32,500 bases of DNA, from assembly GCF_000499385.1 (NCBI RefSeq), contig NW_013652451.1, forward strand, positions 1 to 32,500, written 5' to 3'. The stretch's first letter is position 1, and each line of letters opens with the position of its first letter. Both the position numbers and the translations under genes were made by a program. This stretch comes from Eimeria necatrix. Lineage: Eukaryota > Apicomplexa > Conoidasida > Eucoccidiorida > Eimeriidae. Under the pieces are notes generated by a model, which searched no databases, was not told the origin of the DNA, and worked only from the letters and a program-made list of their open reading frames with translations. Below, in pieces: positions 20,425-32,160 of this stretch.

Positions 20425-23384
20425 CACTAGCGGGCCAAGATCGACTTGGAAGCAGGTTTAGAGGTGGTCTCTGACAGCGTTTAATTTGCTGGAGGGCTCG
20501 GGTTTTAAATGATAAAAAGGGGCTTCAGCTCTGGGACTCCAGCTCATTTCCTAGCTGTTGGCTCCTGCCTTTCTGCTGCCGAGAGCCATTTACTAAAGGC
20601 AACTGAGTGTTCTTTTGCTGCCTTTTGGGCCAGCTGGCTAGCCTGGCCAAAGCAAGCTGGCTAGCCAGGCCGAAGCAGCTAGCCCGGAGCTCTTTGGGGT
20701 TTTCTGGCTGTGAGCCACCACTGCACAAATTTTGGCTTTCTGCTCTTCTTCACAAAAGCACGAAATTGCTGAAGTTCAGAGAAGCCAGTACGCAACTGAG
20801 GGCTTGCGGTGGCCAGTGTAATGGACTGTATTCACTGTAATAATTTTTTGTAAAAAGAACAATTTCAAATGGACATAACTGGACAAAATGCCCAAGTGCC
20901 TGTCCTTTGATTGGCAGCCCTCTTGGCTTCTTTGCCATGTGCAGCTTTGGGAATAGCTGCGGGAGTTTCTTCAAATTTTTTCATGTTTTTGTTTTGCCTC
21001 GCTTTGCCTCACTGGCGGGCCGTAGGCCTGCGTTGCAAATGTCTTCGGCTTATACGCTCAGAGTTTTCTTGTTTTTCTTTTTTCGCCGCTTTTGCAGCTT
21101 TCAGTTTGCTGCACTTGCGGGCGAAGTTTCTTTGAGTGGTGTGAGCCAATTGAGTCTTGAATTCCAATTAAAGGGGGCAAAAGCTCTTGCAATTGAGTCC
21201 CGAATTCAAATTGAAAGAAACAAAAGGAAACAAATACTCTTATGGACTCACCAGATTGCTTTGTCTTCCCACTGCCCAGCTAAGAGGCAGCACACCAGCT
21301 AGCCACAGCGAAGCCACACTCCTTAGAAAGCCAACTTCCCCGACAGCTAGCTGCTGCACAGCTAGCCAAATTTTATTGTGGCTAGCCAGCAGCAGAGGGG
21401 GCCGAACATTGCCCCACTGCCTCAGGTCGAATACCAGCAGCTGCCCCCGCGCTTCCCAGCAGATCTTGGCCTTCGGCAGCGCGCTCTTTTCAGTTTTTTT
21501 AATTTAAACTTTTTAAAGTTTTCGAAGCTGCTGCTGCTGCAGCAGCTTCACCTTCGGGCGAGCTGATCTTTAAAAGTCCTCTTCACTGAATTTCACGTCT
21601 GCCCGCATGCTGCGCATTAGCCTTTTCAGCTTTCTTTCTAAAGGGCCAAGTGAAGGCCGTTTGCCCACGCAGCTCTAACTGGTCCTTTTCCAAATTGCTG
21701 CAGCTGCTGCCCACTTGGGGGTTTGCCTGAGGCAGTGGGGCCTCCCGTGGGTGCACTCTTTACTTGAGCATTTCCTCTTGGAATTTTTTTCTTTCAAGGA
21801 TTTATTTGCTTCTTGAGCCCGGGGGAATATACCCGGCCTTCTCTGCTGCCAATCTCTCGCAAACTTCCCTACAAGTGTTCCATTTAATCGAATTTTTCTC
21901 AAGACCCTCTTCTCCGCTGCAGCTGCTGGAGAGTCCGTCCACAGTGGCTCAGCTCTTTGCCTTGGCAGCAGCAAGTAACTCTTTTTCTTGCGAAACTTTG
22001 AGCTGCTGTCAGCCACTCAGGCCTCGCGCTGCACTTCAGCAGCAGCCCCGCGTGGCTCCCCACAGGCCCCTTGACTCCCCTTTCTGCTGCGGAGAGCTGA
22101 GGCGCGAAATAGCCCGCCAAGGCTGCTGCTGCTTGCTGCAGCAGTGACAGCTTTGCTGCTGCGCTATTTGTGGGGTATTTGCAGGGGCTTACGGAAAGTG
22201 CTGCTCCTCACCCTTTCTTTAGCGGAGCCTCGGGCTGCTCCCCGGACTCTAGCTAGGCTTTTCAAAACTTTAGTTTGTGCTGCAGCAGGCAGCTCATAGG
22301 ACAGCTGCTGCAGCAAAATTAGCTCCTAATGGGTGAATCATAGCTTCCCAAAACTTGAAAATGCTCAACCCCCCTTAGCCTTCATCCTCGCCCGCCAGGG
22401 CCTGCCTTAGCTGCTTCCTTGAAGGGAGCAGCAGCTTCTTTACTGCGAAGCCGTCGGTGCAGCAGCTGCTGCAGCAGCTGCAGCAGCAGTAGCTGCAGCA
22501 GCAGCAGCAGGGTGGCTGTGCCTGCAGAGAATTTCGTTGTTAGACTTTCCCCAGTTCGGGCTATCCATCAATTTATTTGTTCTATTCTTATTAAGAATAC
22601 ATTTTGAAAATAAAAAACATGAAGAGCAGCAAAAGTGGTGTTCGTAAGAACGCATTTGGCTGCCAGCGCAGCAGCAGCAGCTTCCCCGAGATCGAGCTGC
22701 TGCGCAAATCGCAGCAGCAAGTGTGGGCTGGCACTTCTGAAGAAATTTCAAAAAGAAATGAAATTATATTTTTAAAAGTTCATGTTTTGGAGTTCACAGA
22801 GTCTTTCCTGGCCTTTGAGTCTTTCTTATTTTTGCAAATAAATACTTTTTAGCTAATTCGTCCTCTAAATCATTTTAAATAATCCAGAAAGTCCTTTTGA
22901 GGAATTTAATTATCGCTGCAGCACGCAGCTCTTCCCCCCGCACTCTAACTTTGGAATAAAGGAGAAAGAATGAAATATATAAAACAGGCTGAGGCTCCTT
23001 CTCTCCGCAGCAGCAGCAGCAGCAGCAGCAGCAAAACAGCAGAATTTGAATTGCTGCAGGTGGCTGCGCCGACTGCTGCTACGCAGACTTACTAATTTTT
23101 CCTTCCTAATTTATGCAGAAACTGCAGCAGCAACAGCAACTTGAGCAGCTGCAGCAACTGCAGCAACCGCTGCAGCAACTGCAGCAGCAGCTGCTGCTGA
23201 GTTGCTGCTGTTGCTGCTGTTGCTGCTGTAGTGCATTTTATCGTTGTTGCATTTAATTTCTTTTTGCTAATTGGCAGCTGCTTCTGCCCTACTGACTGCT
23301 GCCTGCTTTCCCTTTGTTGTTTTTTAAATTTCTCTTTTCCATTAAATTTGAACTAAATAACTTTCCCTTACTCCTGCTTTGGCA
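20425..23384. other. Repeat-poor stretch with no supported gene
   Basis: Mixed-composition DNA with scattered GCTAGCC motifs and few CAG runs. Coding-like fragments occur, such as a plus-strand reading near 21395-21480 (PLPQVEYQQLPPRFPADLGL), a minus-strand 113-codon frame at 21675-22016 (KRVLRKIRLNGTLVGKFARD) and a plus-strand reading near 22665-22760 (SFPEIELLRKSQQQVWAGTS). None has convincing splice partners, so I list them only here. Confidence 0.35.
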
Positions 23385-23569
23385 TTAACTAATTAGCTCC
23401 CTAGCTTCTCTGCGACTTGGCGTTTTCGGAGCTGCTTCCTGTGTACCGCTGCTGCTGCTGCTGCTGCAGTTACCGCTGCTGCTGCTGCTGCTGCAGTTGG
23501 TGCTGCTGCTGCTGCAGTTGGTGCTGCTGCTCTTCAGGGGCTGCCAGGTGCGCTTCTCTTCAGACGTTT
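23385..23569 (-). CDS. Possible 3' exon
   Basis: A pyrimidine-rich minus-strand tract ending in CCAAACAACAG precedes TSEEKRTWQPLKSSSTNCSS, a Ser run, then TQEAAPKTPSRREARELIS and TAA. Phase 1 at entry. No upstream exon is identified; it lies downstream of, and in the same orientation as, the membrane protein gene. Confidence 0.25.
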
Positions 23570-23803
23570 CTGTTGTTTGGGGAGAAAAAAGACTAAAAGA
23601 GCAACAAAGAACCGGCAGAAAATGAAAAAAGAAAAAGAAAAGCAGAACAACGAGAGCTGCTGAGCTCGAGAGTTCAAATTGCATTATTTCGACACAAGAC
23701 ACAGAAGAACAAGACTTGCTGTTGCTTCCACAGCAGAGAGCGCCGCCGCCAACGCCTCCAAGGGCCGCACTGCATGCAACATGAAAAATAGACAGAAACA
23801 ACT

Positions 23804-23852
<49 letters not shown>

Positions 23853-23915
23853 GTGTGCTGCTTGCAGCGGCGGCCGGCGCCTCCCCCGCGTCGCCTCCCC
23901 CGCCCCCGCCGCTGC

Positions 23916-23948
<33 letters not shown>

Positions 23949-23972
23949 AGGCGCCCGACCCCTCCCCCCGTT

Positions 23973-24659
23973 CTAGGGGCTGGGTAGTTTCTGCTGCTGC
24001 TGCTGCTGCTGGAGTTTGTGCTGCTGCTTGAGTTTTTGCTGCTGCGTGAAGAGCTCGTCGTCGCGGCGCCAGGGGTCCCAAGTGGCCCTGCGGAAGTACA
24101 TGTTGAGGCAGGGTTTTCTGAAGAGAAGTCTTTTAAGTTCCACAACTTCTTTCGGAGAAGGTCTGCTGCCGCTTTTGTAGACTTGCAGCGCAGCAAGCAG
24201 CTTCAGAATGACTGGCTTGAGCGTGCCGGGGCGGCGCGCCTCCGCGCGCAGCAGCAGCAGCGGCGCTGCTGCCATCTGCTGCAGCAGCGGCCCCCACCAC
24301 AGCTGCTGCTGCATCGGCGGCCCCACAACTTGGCAAATACTCCAAAGATAATCCGCAATAAGAAACCTTCTGGCCAGAGGCAGCAGCGCGTAGCCCTGGA
24401 AGCGGACTTGGAGTTCAGCAGCAAGAAAGCGCTGGGCGTAGCGCAGCAGAGTTTCACCGAGACGCACTAAGTACTGCTGCTCTCTTGCTGTCAGCCAGTC
24501 CTTCAGCAGCAAATAACGAACTGGACTCAGTTTTGTGGCGACTCCAGTGCTGACTTCTGCTGCTCCGGCTCGCTGCAGCTCCAGGGGGAGAATGCCTTCG
24601 GCCGGGGCTCGCCGGGGGAGGCGGAAGAAGGGGTGCTGCGCGTAGTCTATGTCCAGGTC

Positions 24660-24707
<48 letters not shown>

Positions 24708-24780
24708 CACCCGCTCCGCCAGAAACGCGTCCGAGGGACGCCCCGAAAACGGGTCGCTCTCCGACACACGCCGCTGCACC

Positions 24781-24812
<32 letters not shown>

Positions 24813-25015
24813 CAGTGCAGCAAGGCAGCAGCAGCGAAGAAGCAAAGCCCGCGGGACAGGAGTTAGGGTTTACTGGCTCGGCAAAGGCTCTACGGGCTAG
24901 GGTTTAGGGTTTAGGGTTTGAGAGAAAACCCACCCCCACCTAGTTGCCCGTGTCCGGAGCCAACCTTACTCTTTTCCTGCGCCTGGGACCCGGAACTTGG
25001 ACTTGCTCCTCCTCA

Positions 25016-25060
<45 letters not shown>

Positions 25061-25173
25061 TCCGCCTCCGCCACCCCGCCTGCCGCCCCCGCCAGCCACT
25101 CCTCCGGAGAAGCCCCCGGCTCCGCGCCCGAAGACGAAGACGACTTCCGGCTCGCCTTCCTGCTGCTGCTCAA

Positions 25174-25208
<35 letters not shown>

Positions 25209-25456
25209 ACACCCTCGGCCCCGCCTCCCCAACCCGCCCAGGGCTCCCGTCGTCCGAGTCCAAAGCTATCCAGTGCATTATGTGCGGCTGCTGCTGCTGC
25301 TGCTGCTGCGGCGGCTGGACTGGCCGCGGCCGCTTCTGCGCCTTCTGCGGCTGCGGCTGCTGCTGCGGCTGCTGCTGCTGCTGCTGCTGCTGCTGCGGCG
25401 ACTGCGCTGGCTGCTGCGGCGCAAGGTGACCCGGATGCGGAAGCTGCGGAAGCTGC

Positions 25457-25497
<41 letters not shown>

Positions 25498-25993
25498 CTG
25501 CCTCATGGCCTCCTCCCGCATGCTCTGGTGGGCCTGCAGCTGCTTGAAGACCTGATCCTCCAGCTGCTGCAGCACAGCGGGGTGCAGCCGCTGCTGCAGC
25601 TGCTGCTGCAGCTGCTCGTGCAGCTCGTGCCGCAAGTCCGGGCCCGTGGGAAGCCGCAAATCTATCTTAAGCTTCGACCGCTGCTGCGGCGGCCGCTGCA
25701 GCAAAGTGTGGGGCGGCGCTGGCTGCTGCTGCACCAGCGGCGGCATCAGCAGCACCTGCTGCTGCTGCTGCTGCTGCGGCGGCGGCATCCGCGGCTGCTG
25801 CTGCTGCTGCTGGAACTGCAGCATCTGCTGCGCGTGCTGCTGCGGCGGCGGAGGCTGCTGCTGCAACTGTTGCTGCTGCTGCAACTGTTGCTGCTGCTGC
25901 AACTGTTGCTGCTGCTGCGCCTCGGGCCCCTGCAGCGACTGCTGGGGCTGCTGCTTCTGTGGCGGCGACTGCAGCTCCAGGTGCACATGCAGT

Positions 25994-26026
<33 letters not shown>

Positions 26027-26460
26027 GGCGGCGGCGGCAAAAGGGGCAGCGTGCCCCTTGCCCCCTGAGCCGCCGCCTGAAACGGCTGGTGTGGCTGCGT
26101 GTTTTGCTGCAGCAGCAGCTGCCGCTGCTGCTGCTCGGGGGGCTGCTGCTGCTGCTGCAGATGCTGCTGCCGCAGCTGCAGCAGCTGCTGCTGCTGCAGC
26201 TGGTGCTGCTGCAGCTGCTGCATCAGCATGTGCTGCTGCTGCTCTGGCTGCGCCTGCTGCGAATGCAGCAGCTGAGTCTGCTGCTGCTGCTGAATGCAAT
26301 CTCCCAAACTTCCCAAGAGCTGCGACAACACTTGCAGCTGGGGAGATGAGACAGTACCAATGTTGCCTTGTTGAATTTGCTGCTGCAGCTGCTGCTGCAG
26401 CTGCCCCAGCTGCTGCTGAAGCTGCTGTATCTGCTGCATGTGCTGCGAAGGCGGCAGCTC

Positions 26461-26497
<37 letters not shown>

Positions 26498-27033
26498 ATT
26501 GGCGTTTGAGGCCGCGGCGATGGCCGCGGCGATGGCCGCTGGAAGGACTGCGGCGGCTGCGGCGAGTGCTGCTGCAGCTGCTGCTGCTGCTGCTGCACCT
26601 GCACAAACGGCAGCTGGTGCTGCCTCTGAGGCAATGTTTGCTGCTGCGGCAGCACCGGGTGCTGCTGCTGCTGCTGCTGCTGCGGTTGGTGCTGCCGCAC
26701 CTGTGGCAGCGGCATTTGTTGCGGCAGCAGCTCTCGGAGCCCCCGCAGTGGCTGACTCGGCTGCTGCTGCTGCTGCAGCTGCTGCTGCGGGTGCTGCAGT
26801 CGCTGCTCCGGGAGCGGCCCATGGCGCGGCAGGGGCTGCTGCTGCAGCAGGGGCTGCTGCTGCATTGGGGGCTGCTGTTGCAGCAGGTGCTGCTGCTGCA
26901 TTGGGGGCTGCTGCTGCAGCGGGGGCTGCTGCTGCAGCAGGGGCTGCTGCTGCAGCAGGGGCTGCTGGTGCTGCTGCTGCAGGCTCGGGCGCATGGCCGA
27001 CTGCTGCACTGGCTGTTGCGCGTACGCGGGTGG

Positions 27034-27078
<45 letters not shown>

Positions 27079-27749
27079 GCCTGCTGCTGCTCCCACATTG
27101 TTTCCCCAAGGCCTAGGCCCTGTGACAGAAGCAAAAAAGTTATCCACAAAATCTGCCTGCAGCACCGGCAGCGCAACTCTTCCTGCTGCTTCCTGCAGCA
27201 CTGCTGCTGCTGCTGCTTCGGAAGCAGCAGGAGCAGCAGCAAACTGGGAGTCCAGCGACGCGCTCTCCGGAGCCCAGCCGTGCGCAGCAGCAGGCAGCGC
27301 GCTGCTGCTGCTCGTGCTGCTGATGCTGGCCATGCTGCTGCTGCTGCCCATGCTGCTGCTGCTGCTGCCCATGCTGCTGCTGCCGACGTTGCCCGTGCTG
27401 CTCATGTGGCTGCTGCTCACGTTGCCCATGCTGCTCATGTAGCTGCTGATGTTGCTGCTGCTGCCCGTGCTGCTGCTGCCGAAGCCGCTGCTGCTCACGT
27501 TGCTGCTGCTGTTGCCGCTGCTGCCCATGGTGTTGCTGCTGACGTTGCCGCTGCTGCCCATGTTGCTGCCCATGTTGCTGCTGCTGATGTTGCTGCTGCT
27601 GCCCATGTTGCTGCTGCTGATGTTGCTGCTGCTGCTGCTGCTGCTCACCAAAGACTGGGGGTCCCACTCTCCCCTTTGAGCTTCCTCTGCTGCTTGCTGA
27701 AGCAGAACTGCAAGTATTGCTTCTTCATAGGCGGACAGGGACCCGTTGT

Positions 27750-27793
<44 letters not shown>

Positions 27794-28504
27794 CCGTACT
27801 CCTCCCCGTCAGGCCCCGTGGAAGCAGCAGCAGCAGCAGCAGCAGCAAAAGGCCCTATCCCCACTGCAGCAACAGCAGCATCAATTAGCTCTTCTAAATT
27901 CTGCAGCGGGTCTTCGTCCCAGGGCTCCTGCTGCGTGCTGTCGCTGGGCTCAGCAGCAGCAGCAGCAGCAGCAGTTGCTGCTGCTGCTGCTGCAGTAGCG
28001 GAGTGCGGGGTCTGGAAGCCCGAGGGCCCTGGTGCGTCAAGCTGCTGCTGAGCAGTGCGCTGTGCGTTCTGCTGCTGCTGCTGCTGCTGCTGCTGCGCAC
28101 CGAAGTCGTGCGGCCCCCATCCCGCCGCTGCTGCTGCTGCTGCTGCTGCTCCCTCCTCGCCTGCTGCTGCTGCTGCAGCAGCAGGCGCTGCTGCTGGGTC
28201 GATCTCGTCCAGCAGCTCGCAAAGCCCCGAGCTGCTGGGCTCTTCGTAGCTGCCACTCGAGAGCCGCCGCACCCAGCTGCTGCTGCTGCTGCTGCCAGGT
28301 GACCCTGGGGGCCCCCGGGGGCCCCGGGGGCCCCTCAGCCTGCAGTAGTGGACTGCCAGCAGCAGCGCAACAGCAGAGCCAACGGCCTGCAGCAGCAGCA
28401 ACTTGAGGGGCCCCCTTTTGCTGCTGCGGCGGGTGATGGGGGGCCTGCGGGGCTCCGGGGGGTGGGCGGGGAGCCCGTGCTGCTGCTGCTGCTGCGCCGC
28501 AGCG

Positions 28505-28553
<49 letters not shown>

Positions 28554-28590
28554 GCAGCTGCTGCTGCGTGGGGTCGAGCTGCTGCAGCAT
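23973..28590 (-). CDS. Predicted single-pass membrane protein, conserved-hypothetical type
   Basis: Two exons in phase 0: 28590-24970 (1207 codons, donor GTAAGG after RRRKR) and 24773-23973 (acceptor GTGCAG, then RRVSESD; stop TAG), total 1473 aa. The second exon has no usable ATG of its own, which supports the join. A poly-Gln N-terminus is followed by a basic stretch (RRPPITRRSSKRG) and a membrane segment at about 66-84 (LLLLQAVGSAVALLLAVHY). GPRGPRGPPGSPG comes next, then Ser/Asn/Met and Gln runs. The C-terminal 200 residues are non-repetitive: DIDYAQHPFFRLPRR, KLSPVRYLLLKDWLTAREQQ, ARRFLIADYLWSICQVVGPP and SPKEVVELKRLLFRKP, ending in YFRRATWDPWRRDDELF. From memory this layout resembles a coccidian-specific set of conserved hypothetical membrane proteins; that needs a search. 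Function unknown. A TTTTCTAG acceptor two bases before the ATG suggests a 5' leader intron. Confidence 0.72.
24897..24920 (+). repeat. Interstitial telomere-like repeat 1 (TTTAGGG)n
   Basis: Three AGGGTTT heptamers in a row, with a lone TAGGGTTTA near 24864. They lie inside the 196-base intron of the membrane protein gene. Confidence 0.9.
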
Positions 28591-28936
28591 TTCTAGAAAA
28601 GAAACAAAATAAAATTCGGAGCGCGGGCTGCAGCGCTGAGCCTCCGGAGGAGCTTTACAAAAACTAAAAGTGAACAGCAGCAGCTGCGGCGTGCTGCGCT
28701 GCGTTGCTGCTGCGCTGGGGTGTACAGACACCGCAGAAATCGGCGAGTTGCTGCTGCTGCTGCTGCTACGGGTTCATCGCCGTTGCGTCTCTGCTGCAGC
28801 TGGCCAGGCCGCGGCGGCGCGCTAACCAGCAGCAAAAGGGACAATAAAAGCAAATAAAGAAAAGAAATAAAAGAAAGCAACTAAGGGGGGCCTCGGGGGC
28901 GAAGAGGCGGCGAAACGGGAAGTCGGGATGGCTGCG

Positions 28937-28968
<32 letters not shown>

Positions 28969-29940
28969 GCCTCCCGAGCAGCAGCGCGTGGGGCCAGCAG
29001 CTACTTCATGCCTCGCCACTTGCTGCTGCTGCTGCTTTGCTGCTGCGGAACTTCACAGCTGCAGCACGCGCGAAGGAAAGCCTCAGTGCAGCAGCGCCTG
29101 CAGACACGGCGAAGCAAGAACACGTTGCTGCGGCGCTGCGCTGCGCTCTGCTGCCATTGCCAGCGGAGTTTTTGAAGAACAAAAACGAAAATAAACTGCT
29201 TTTGCAAAGTCCAAAGAAATAAAATACAGAAGCCGCAGCAGTTCGCGCGAACAGAGCTGCTGCTGCAGCCCGGAAAGCTCTAAGGGGAGCGATGCACAGA
29301 CACCAGTTGCTGCTGCCGAGATCTCGCCGCTCCCGCGCGCTAAAAGGGTGCTTTTTGCTTCCAAAAACCTCTTTTGCTTCTTAAAATAATTGTTAAGTGC
29401 ATTAAAACTGCCAGTTTGCTGCAGTTCCGCAGAAGGCGCGCCCCCAGCGGCGCCTCCAGCTGCAGTGGACCAGTGGCTAGCGCTCCCGAACCCGCCACGC
29501 GGAGGCCCCCGCAGACACCTTAATTGCCCGCCAATTCGCAGCTTTCTTCGCTAAACGCCACTTAATAAAGTCCAGAAAGTCATTTTTGTTCTCCTTGGGG
29601 GGCCCCAGGAGGTCTTTTCCAAAGATCTGCCCCGCGCCCCTCGCACTGGTTCCCGCCGGGAGGGAGGGTCTTGTCACCCGCGGCCCCCCCCCGCGCCCCC
29701 CGCCCCCGCTGCAGCAACAATGAATTGAATTGTTTTAAAACTAAAAATAAATTAAATAATGCCTTTTAAACTGCGCGAGCCGCGCCGGAGCGCCGCAGAG
29801 CCGCCGCCCCAGCACCCCGCGCCGCCCCCCCAACAGACAACGCCCGCAAGCCCTTCCCCCCTTTTTCAACAATGCACAGCCCCTCAAGACCCAATTAAAA
29901 CCCCAAGAAATGCCATTTAGCACTGCCCCAGCTCAGCAGC
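28591..29940. other. Upstream region of the membrane protein gene
   Basis: Contains the probable 5' leader with a TTTTGTTTCTTTTCTAG acceptor on the minus strand, then CTG runs. A plus-strand frame at about 28880-29220 includes a Leu run and PAEFLKNKNENKLLLQSPKK before TAA; it could be coding but has no ATG in frame. The part from 29220 to 29940 shows no gene. Confidence 0.35.
28719..28732 (-). repeat. Dispersed 14-bp palindrome, copy 12
   Basis: GGTGTCTGTACACC on the minus strand, followed by CCAG, about 130 bases upstream of the membrane protein start codon. Confidence 0.75.
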
Positions 29941-29948
29941 CACTGCCT

Positions 29949-30135
29949 GTTGTCTCGGGGGGCCCCCCGAGGCCGGGGGGGGCCCCCCACAGGGCCCCCG
30001 CGCCCCCCTCGGGGGGCCCCCGGGGGCCCCGGGGGCCCCCCAGAACCCCTCGGGGGCACCTGGGGCTTCCCCGGGCTGGGGGGCCCCTCTGGGGCCCCGG
30101 GGACCCCTGTGGGGCCCCCCAGCTGCTGCTCGCCG
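29949..30135. repeat. GGGGCCCC-rich block 1
   Basis: Repeated GGGGGGCCCCCC with short spacers. The collagen-like Gly-Pro frames on both strands follow from the repeat and are not supported as proteins. Confidence 0.8.
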
Positions 30136-30253
30136 GGGGCCCCCTTGTCTGCTGCAGCGGCGCAGCAGCAGCAGCAGCGCAGCAGCGGGTGCAGCAGCTG
30201 CTGCTGCCCCACACACAGCCGCAGGAGCAACGCCCGCAATGAAATAACAGCGT

Positions 30254-30284
30254 CTAGGGTCTAGGGTTTAGGGTTTAGGGTTTG
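30254..30284 (+). repeat. Interstitial telomere-like repeat 2 (TTTAGGG)n
   Basis: CTAGGGT followed by three AGGGTTT heptamers, in the same orientation as the block at 24897. Confidence 0.9.
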
Positions 30285-30329
30285 GGGCCCCCGGGGCTGC
30301 TGCTCCTGCTGCTGCTGCTCCTGCCGCTG

Positions 30330-30364
<35 letters not shown>

Positions 30365-30435
30365 CCCCAGTACACTTGCTACTTTCTGGCCTCAAAAACC
30401 CCCCGAAGCTTGGCTCGCAATCAGTTTAAAATGCA

Positions 30436-30467
<32 letters not shown>

Positions 30468-30469
30468 AA

Positions 30470-30512
<43 letters not shown>

Positions 30513-30514
30513 AT
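30436..30514. repeat. (AAAT)n run
   Basis: About twenty AAAT tetranucleotides with one single-base slip near 30468. Confidence 0.95.
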
Positions 30515-30607
30515 AGTTTGGCTGCTCACACAAAAGCGGGCCTCCATTTATTCTTAATTGGGCGGAGCCGCCACGCCGCGGCGCTTGTGAAGGCGCATAA
30601 ACAAACG

Positions 30608-30609
<2 letters not shown>

Positions 30610-30642
<33 letters not shown>

Positions 30643-30705
30643 AGCTGCTGCTGCTGCTGCTGCTGCAGCAGCAGCTGCTGCAGCAGCAGCTGCTGCTGCT
30701 GCTGC
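30610..30705. repeat. CTG/CAG self-complementary run
   Basis: CTG units interrupted by CAGCAGCAGCTG blocks, able to fold back on themselves. Confidence 0.8.
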
Positions 30706-30799
30706 CCCAAGGCCCCAAGAGACTAAACCGGCTACACCAAACTTGAACTAAAAGATGAAAAACAAACAAAATCCCACCACACCCGTACAAGCCCTTTTA

Positions 30800-31398
30800 A
30801 AGGCCCCTCTAGGGGGCCCCCCTAGGGGGGCCCCCAAGGGGGCCCCCAGGGGCCCCCTAGGGGCCCCCAAGGGGCCCTCCGGGGGCCCCCCAGGGGCCCC
30901 CCAGGGGCCCCCAAGGGGCCCTCCTAAGGACTCCTGGTAATCCCTAAAAGCCCCCTGAAAGCACCCCTTGGGGCCTCCCAGGCCTTTAGGGGCCCCCTGG
31001 GGGCCCTTAGGGGCCCCCAGGGGCCCTCAGGGGCTTCCAGGGGGCCCCCTAGGGGCCCCCTATGGGGCCTTTAGGGGCCCCTTTTAACCCCTGGGGGCCC
31101 CTAGGGGCCCCCAAAGACCCTCAGGGCCGAAATGGCTCCAAATGGAGTAAATGGAAAGCCCTCAAAGGGGCCCCTAGGGGGGGCCCCAGGGGGCCCCCAA
31201 AAGGCACTGAGGGGGCCCCTAGGGGGCCCCTAGGGGGCCCCAAGGGGACCCCGAGGAGAAGACCCTAAAGGGGGCCCTAAGAGGTACTGAGGGGCCCCCA
31301 GGGGGCCCCAAAAAGGCGATAGAAGGGCCCTAAAAGGGCACTAAATGATGGGCCCTTAGGGGCCCCCAAGGGGGCCCCTAAAAGGCTCTAAGGAGGCC
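30800..31398. repeat. GGGGCCCC / CCCCTAGGGG block 2
   Basis: About 600 bases of GGGGCCCCC and CCCCTAGGGG motifs with 2-10-base spacers (CTA, CAA, AAAA). Each core is a palindrome and the block carries many G4 tracts on both strands. No frame here is believable as protein. Confidence 0.9.
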
Positions 31399-31403
31399 CA
31401 TCT

Positions 31404-31845
31404 AGCTGGCTGCGTAGCTAGCTAACTACTCAGCTAGCTAGCCACCTCGCGGCCCAGCTAGCTAGCCACTCAAACAGCTAGCTAGCCACTTGGCTAGCTG
31501 CCTACGCAGCACTGCAAGGGGCTTCCCATAAACCTTTTTATTATTTTAAAACAATTGTAAAGACAAATAAAAAGTGAAGAAACAATAAGAGGCTGAGCCC
31601 GCAGCAGCGAACCTGCAGCTAGCCAGCTAGCTAGCTAGCCAGCTAGCTAGCCGGCTAGCTAGACAGCCAGCCAATCAGCTAGCTAGCTAGACAGTCAGCC
31701 AGCTAGCCAGCTAGACAGACAGACAGCTAGCTAGTAAGGTACCCAACCAGCCCGCTAGCTAGTAGCTAACTAGCAGCCAGCTTGCTAGCCAGCTAGCTAG
31801 CTAGCCAGCTGGCTAGCTAGCCAGCTAGCTAGCTAGCTAGCTAGC
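31404..31845. repeat. TAGC tandem array 2
   Basis: Two parts, about 31404-31510 and 31617-31845, of CTAGCTAGC units with GACA and CAGC variants, separated by about 100 bases of ordinary AT-rich DNA. It lies 275 bases upstream of the start codon of the partial plus-strand frame. Confidence 0.9.
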
Positions 31846-32119
31846 TGGGCAGTTGTGTGGGAGCTGCTGCTTGCTGCCTCTTGCAAAGCCCTGCAATCCA
31901 AGCTGACTCGTCGTCCGCCTCTGCAGCAAAAAAGAGAAAACTCGTGCAGCAAATGAGGCACTGCAGCAGCAGCAGCAGCAGCACGAAACAGCAGCAACAC
32001 CAGTGCAGCAGCAACTGAAACGACAGCAGCACCAGCGCAGCAGCAGCGAAAGCGGCCGCAGCGCCAGCGCAGCAGCAGCAGCAGCAAGTGAGTCTGCTGA
32101 CCGGCAGAGTCGGGCTCCG

Positions 32120-32121
32120 AT

Positions 32122-32160
<39 letters not shown>

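Noticed and set aside
29463..29520. tRNA-like stretch (CCAGTGGCTAGCGCTCCCGAACCC)
   Set aside because: It resembles a D-arm A box and an inverted T-arm motif, but no acceptor stem, anticodon arm or proper T stem can be paired on either strand.
29895..30242. Collagen-like Gly-Pro frames on both strands
   Set aside because: They arise from the GGGGCCCC repeat, exist equally on both strands, and lack splice or start support.
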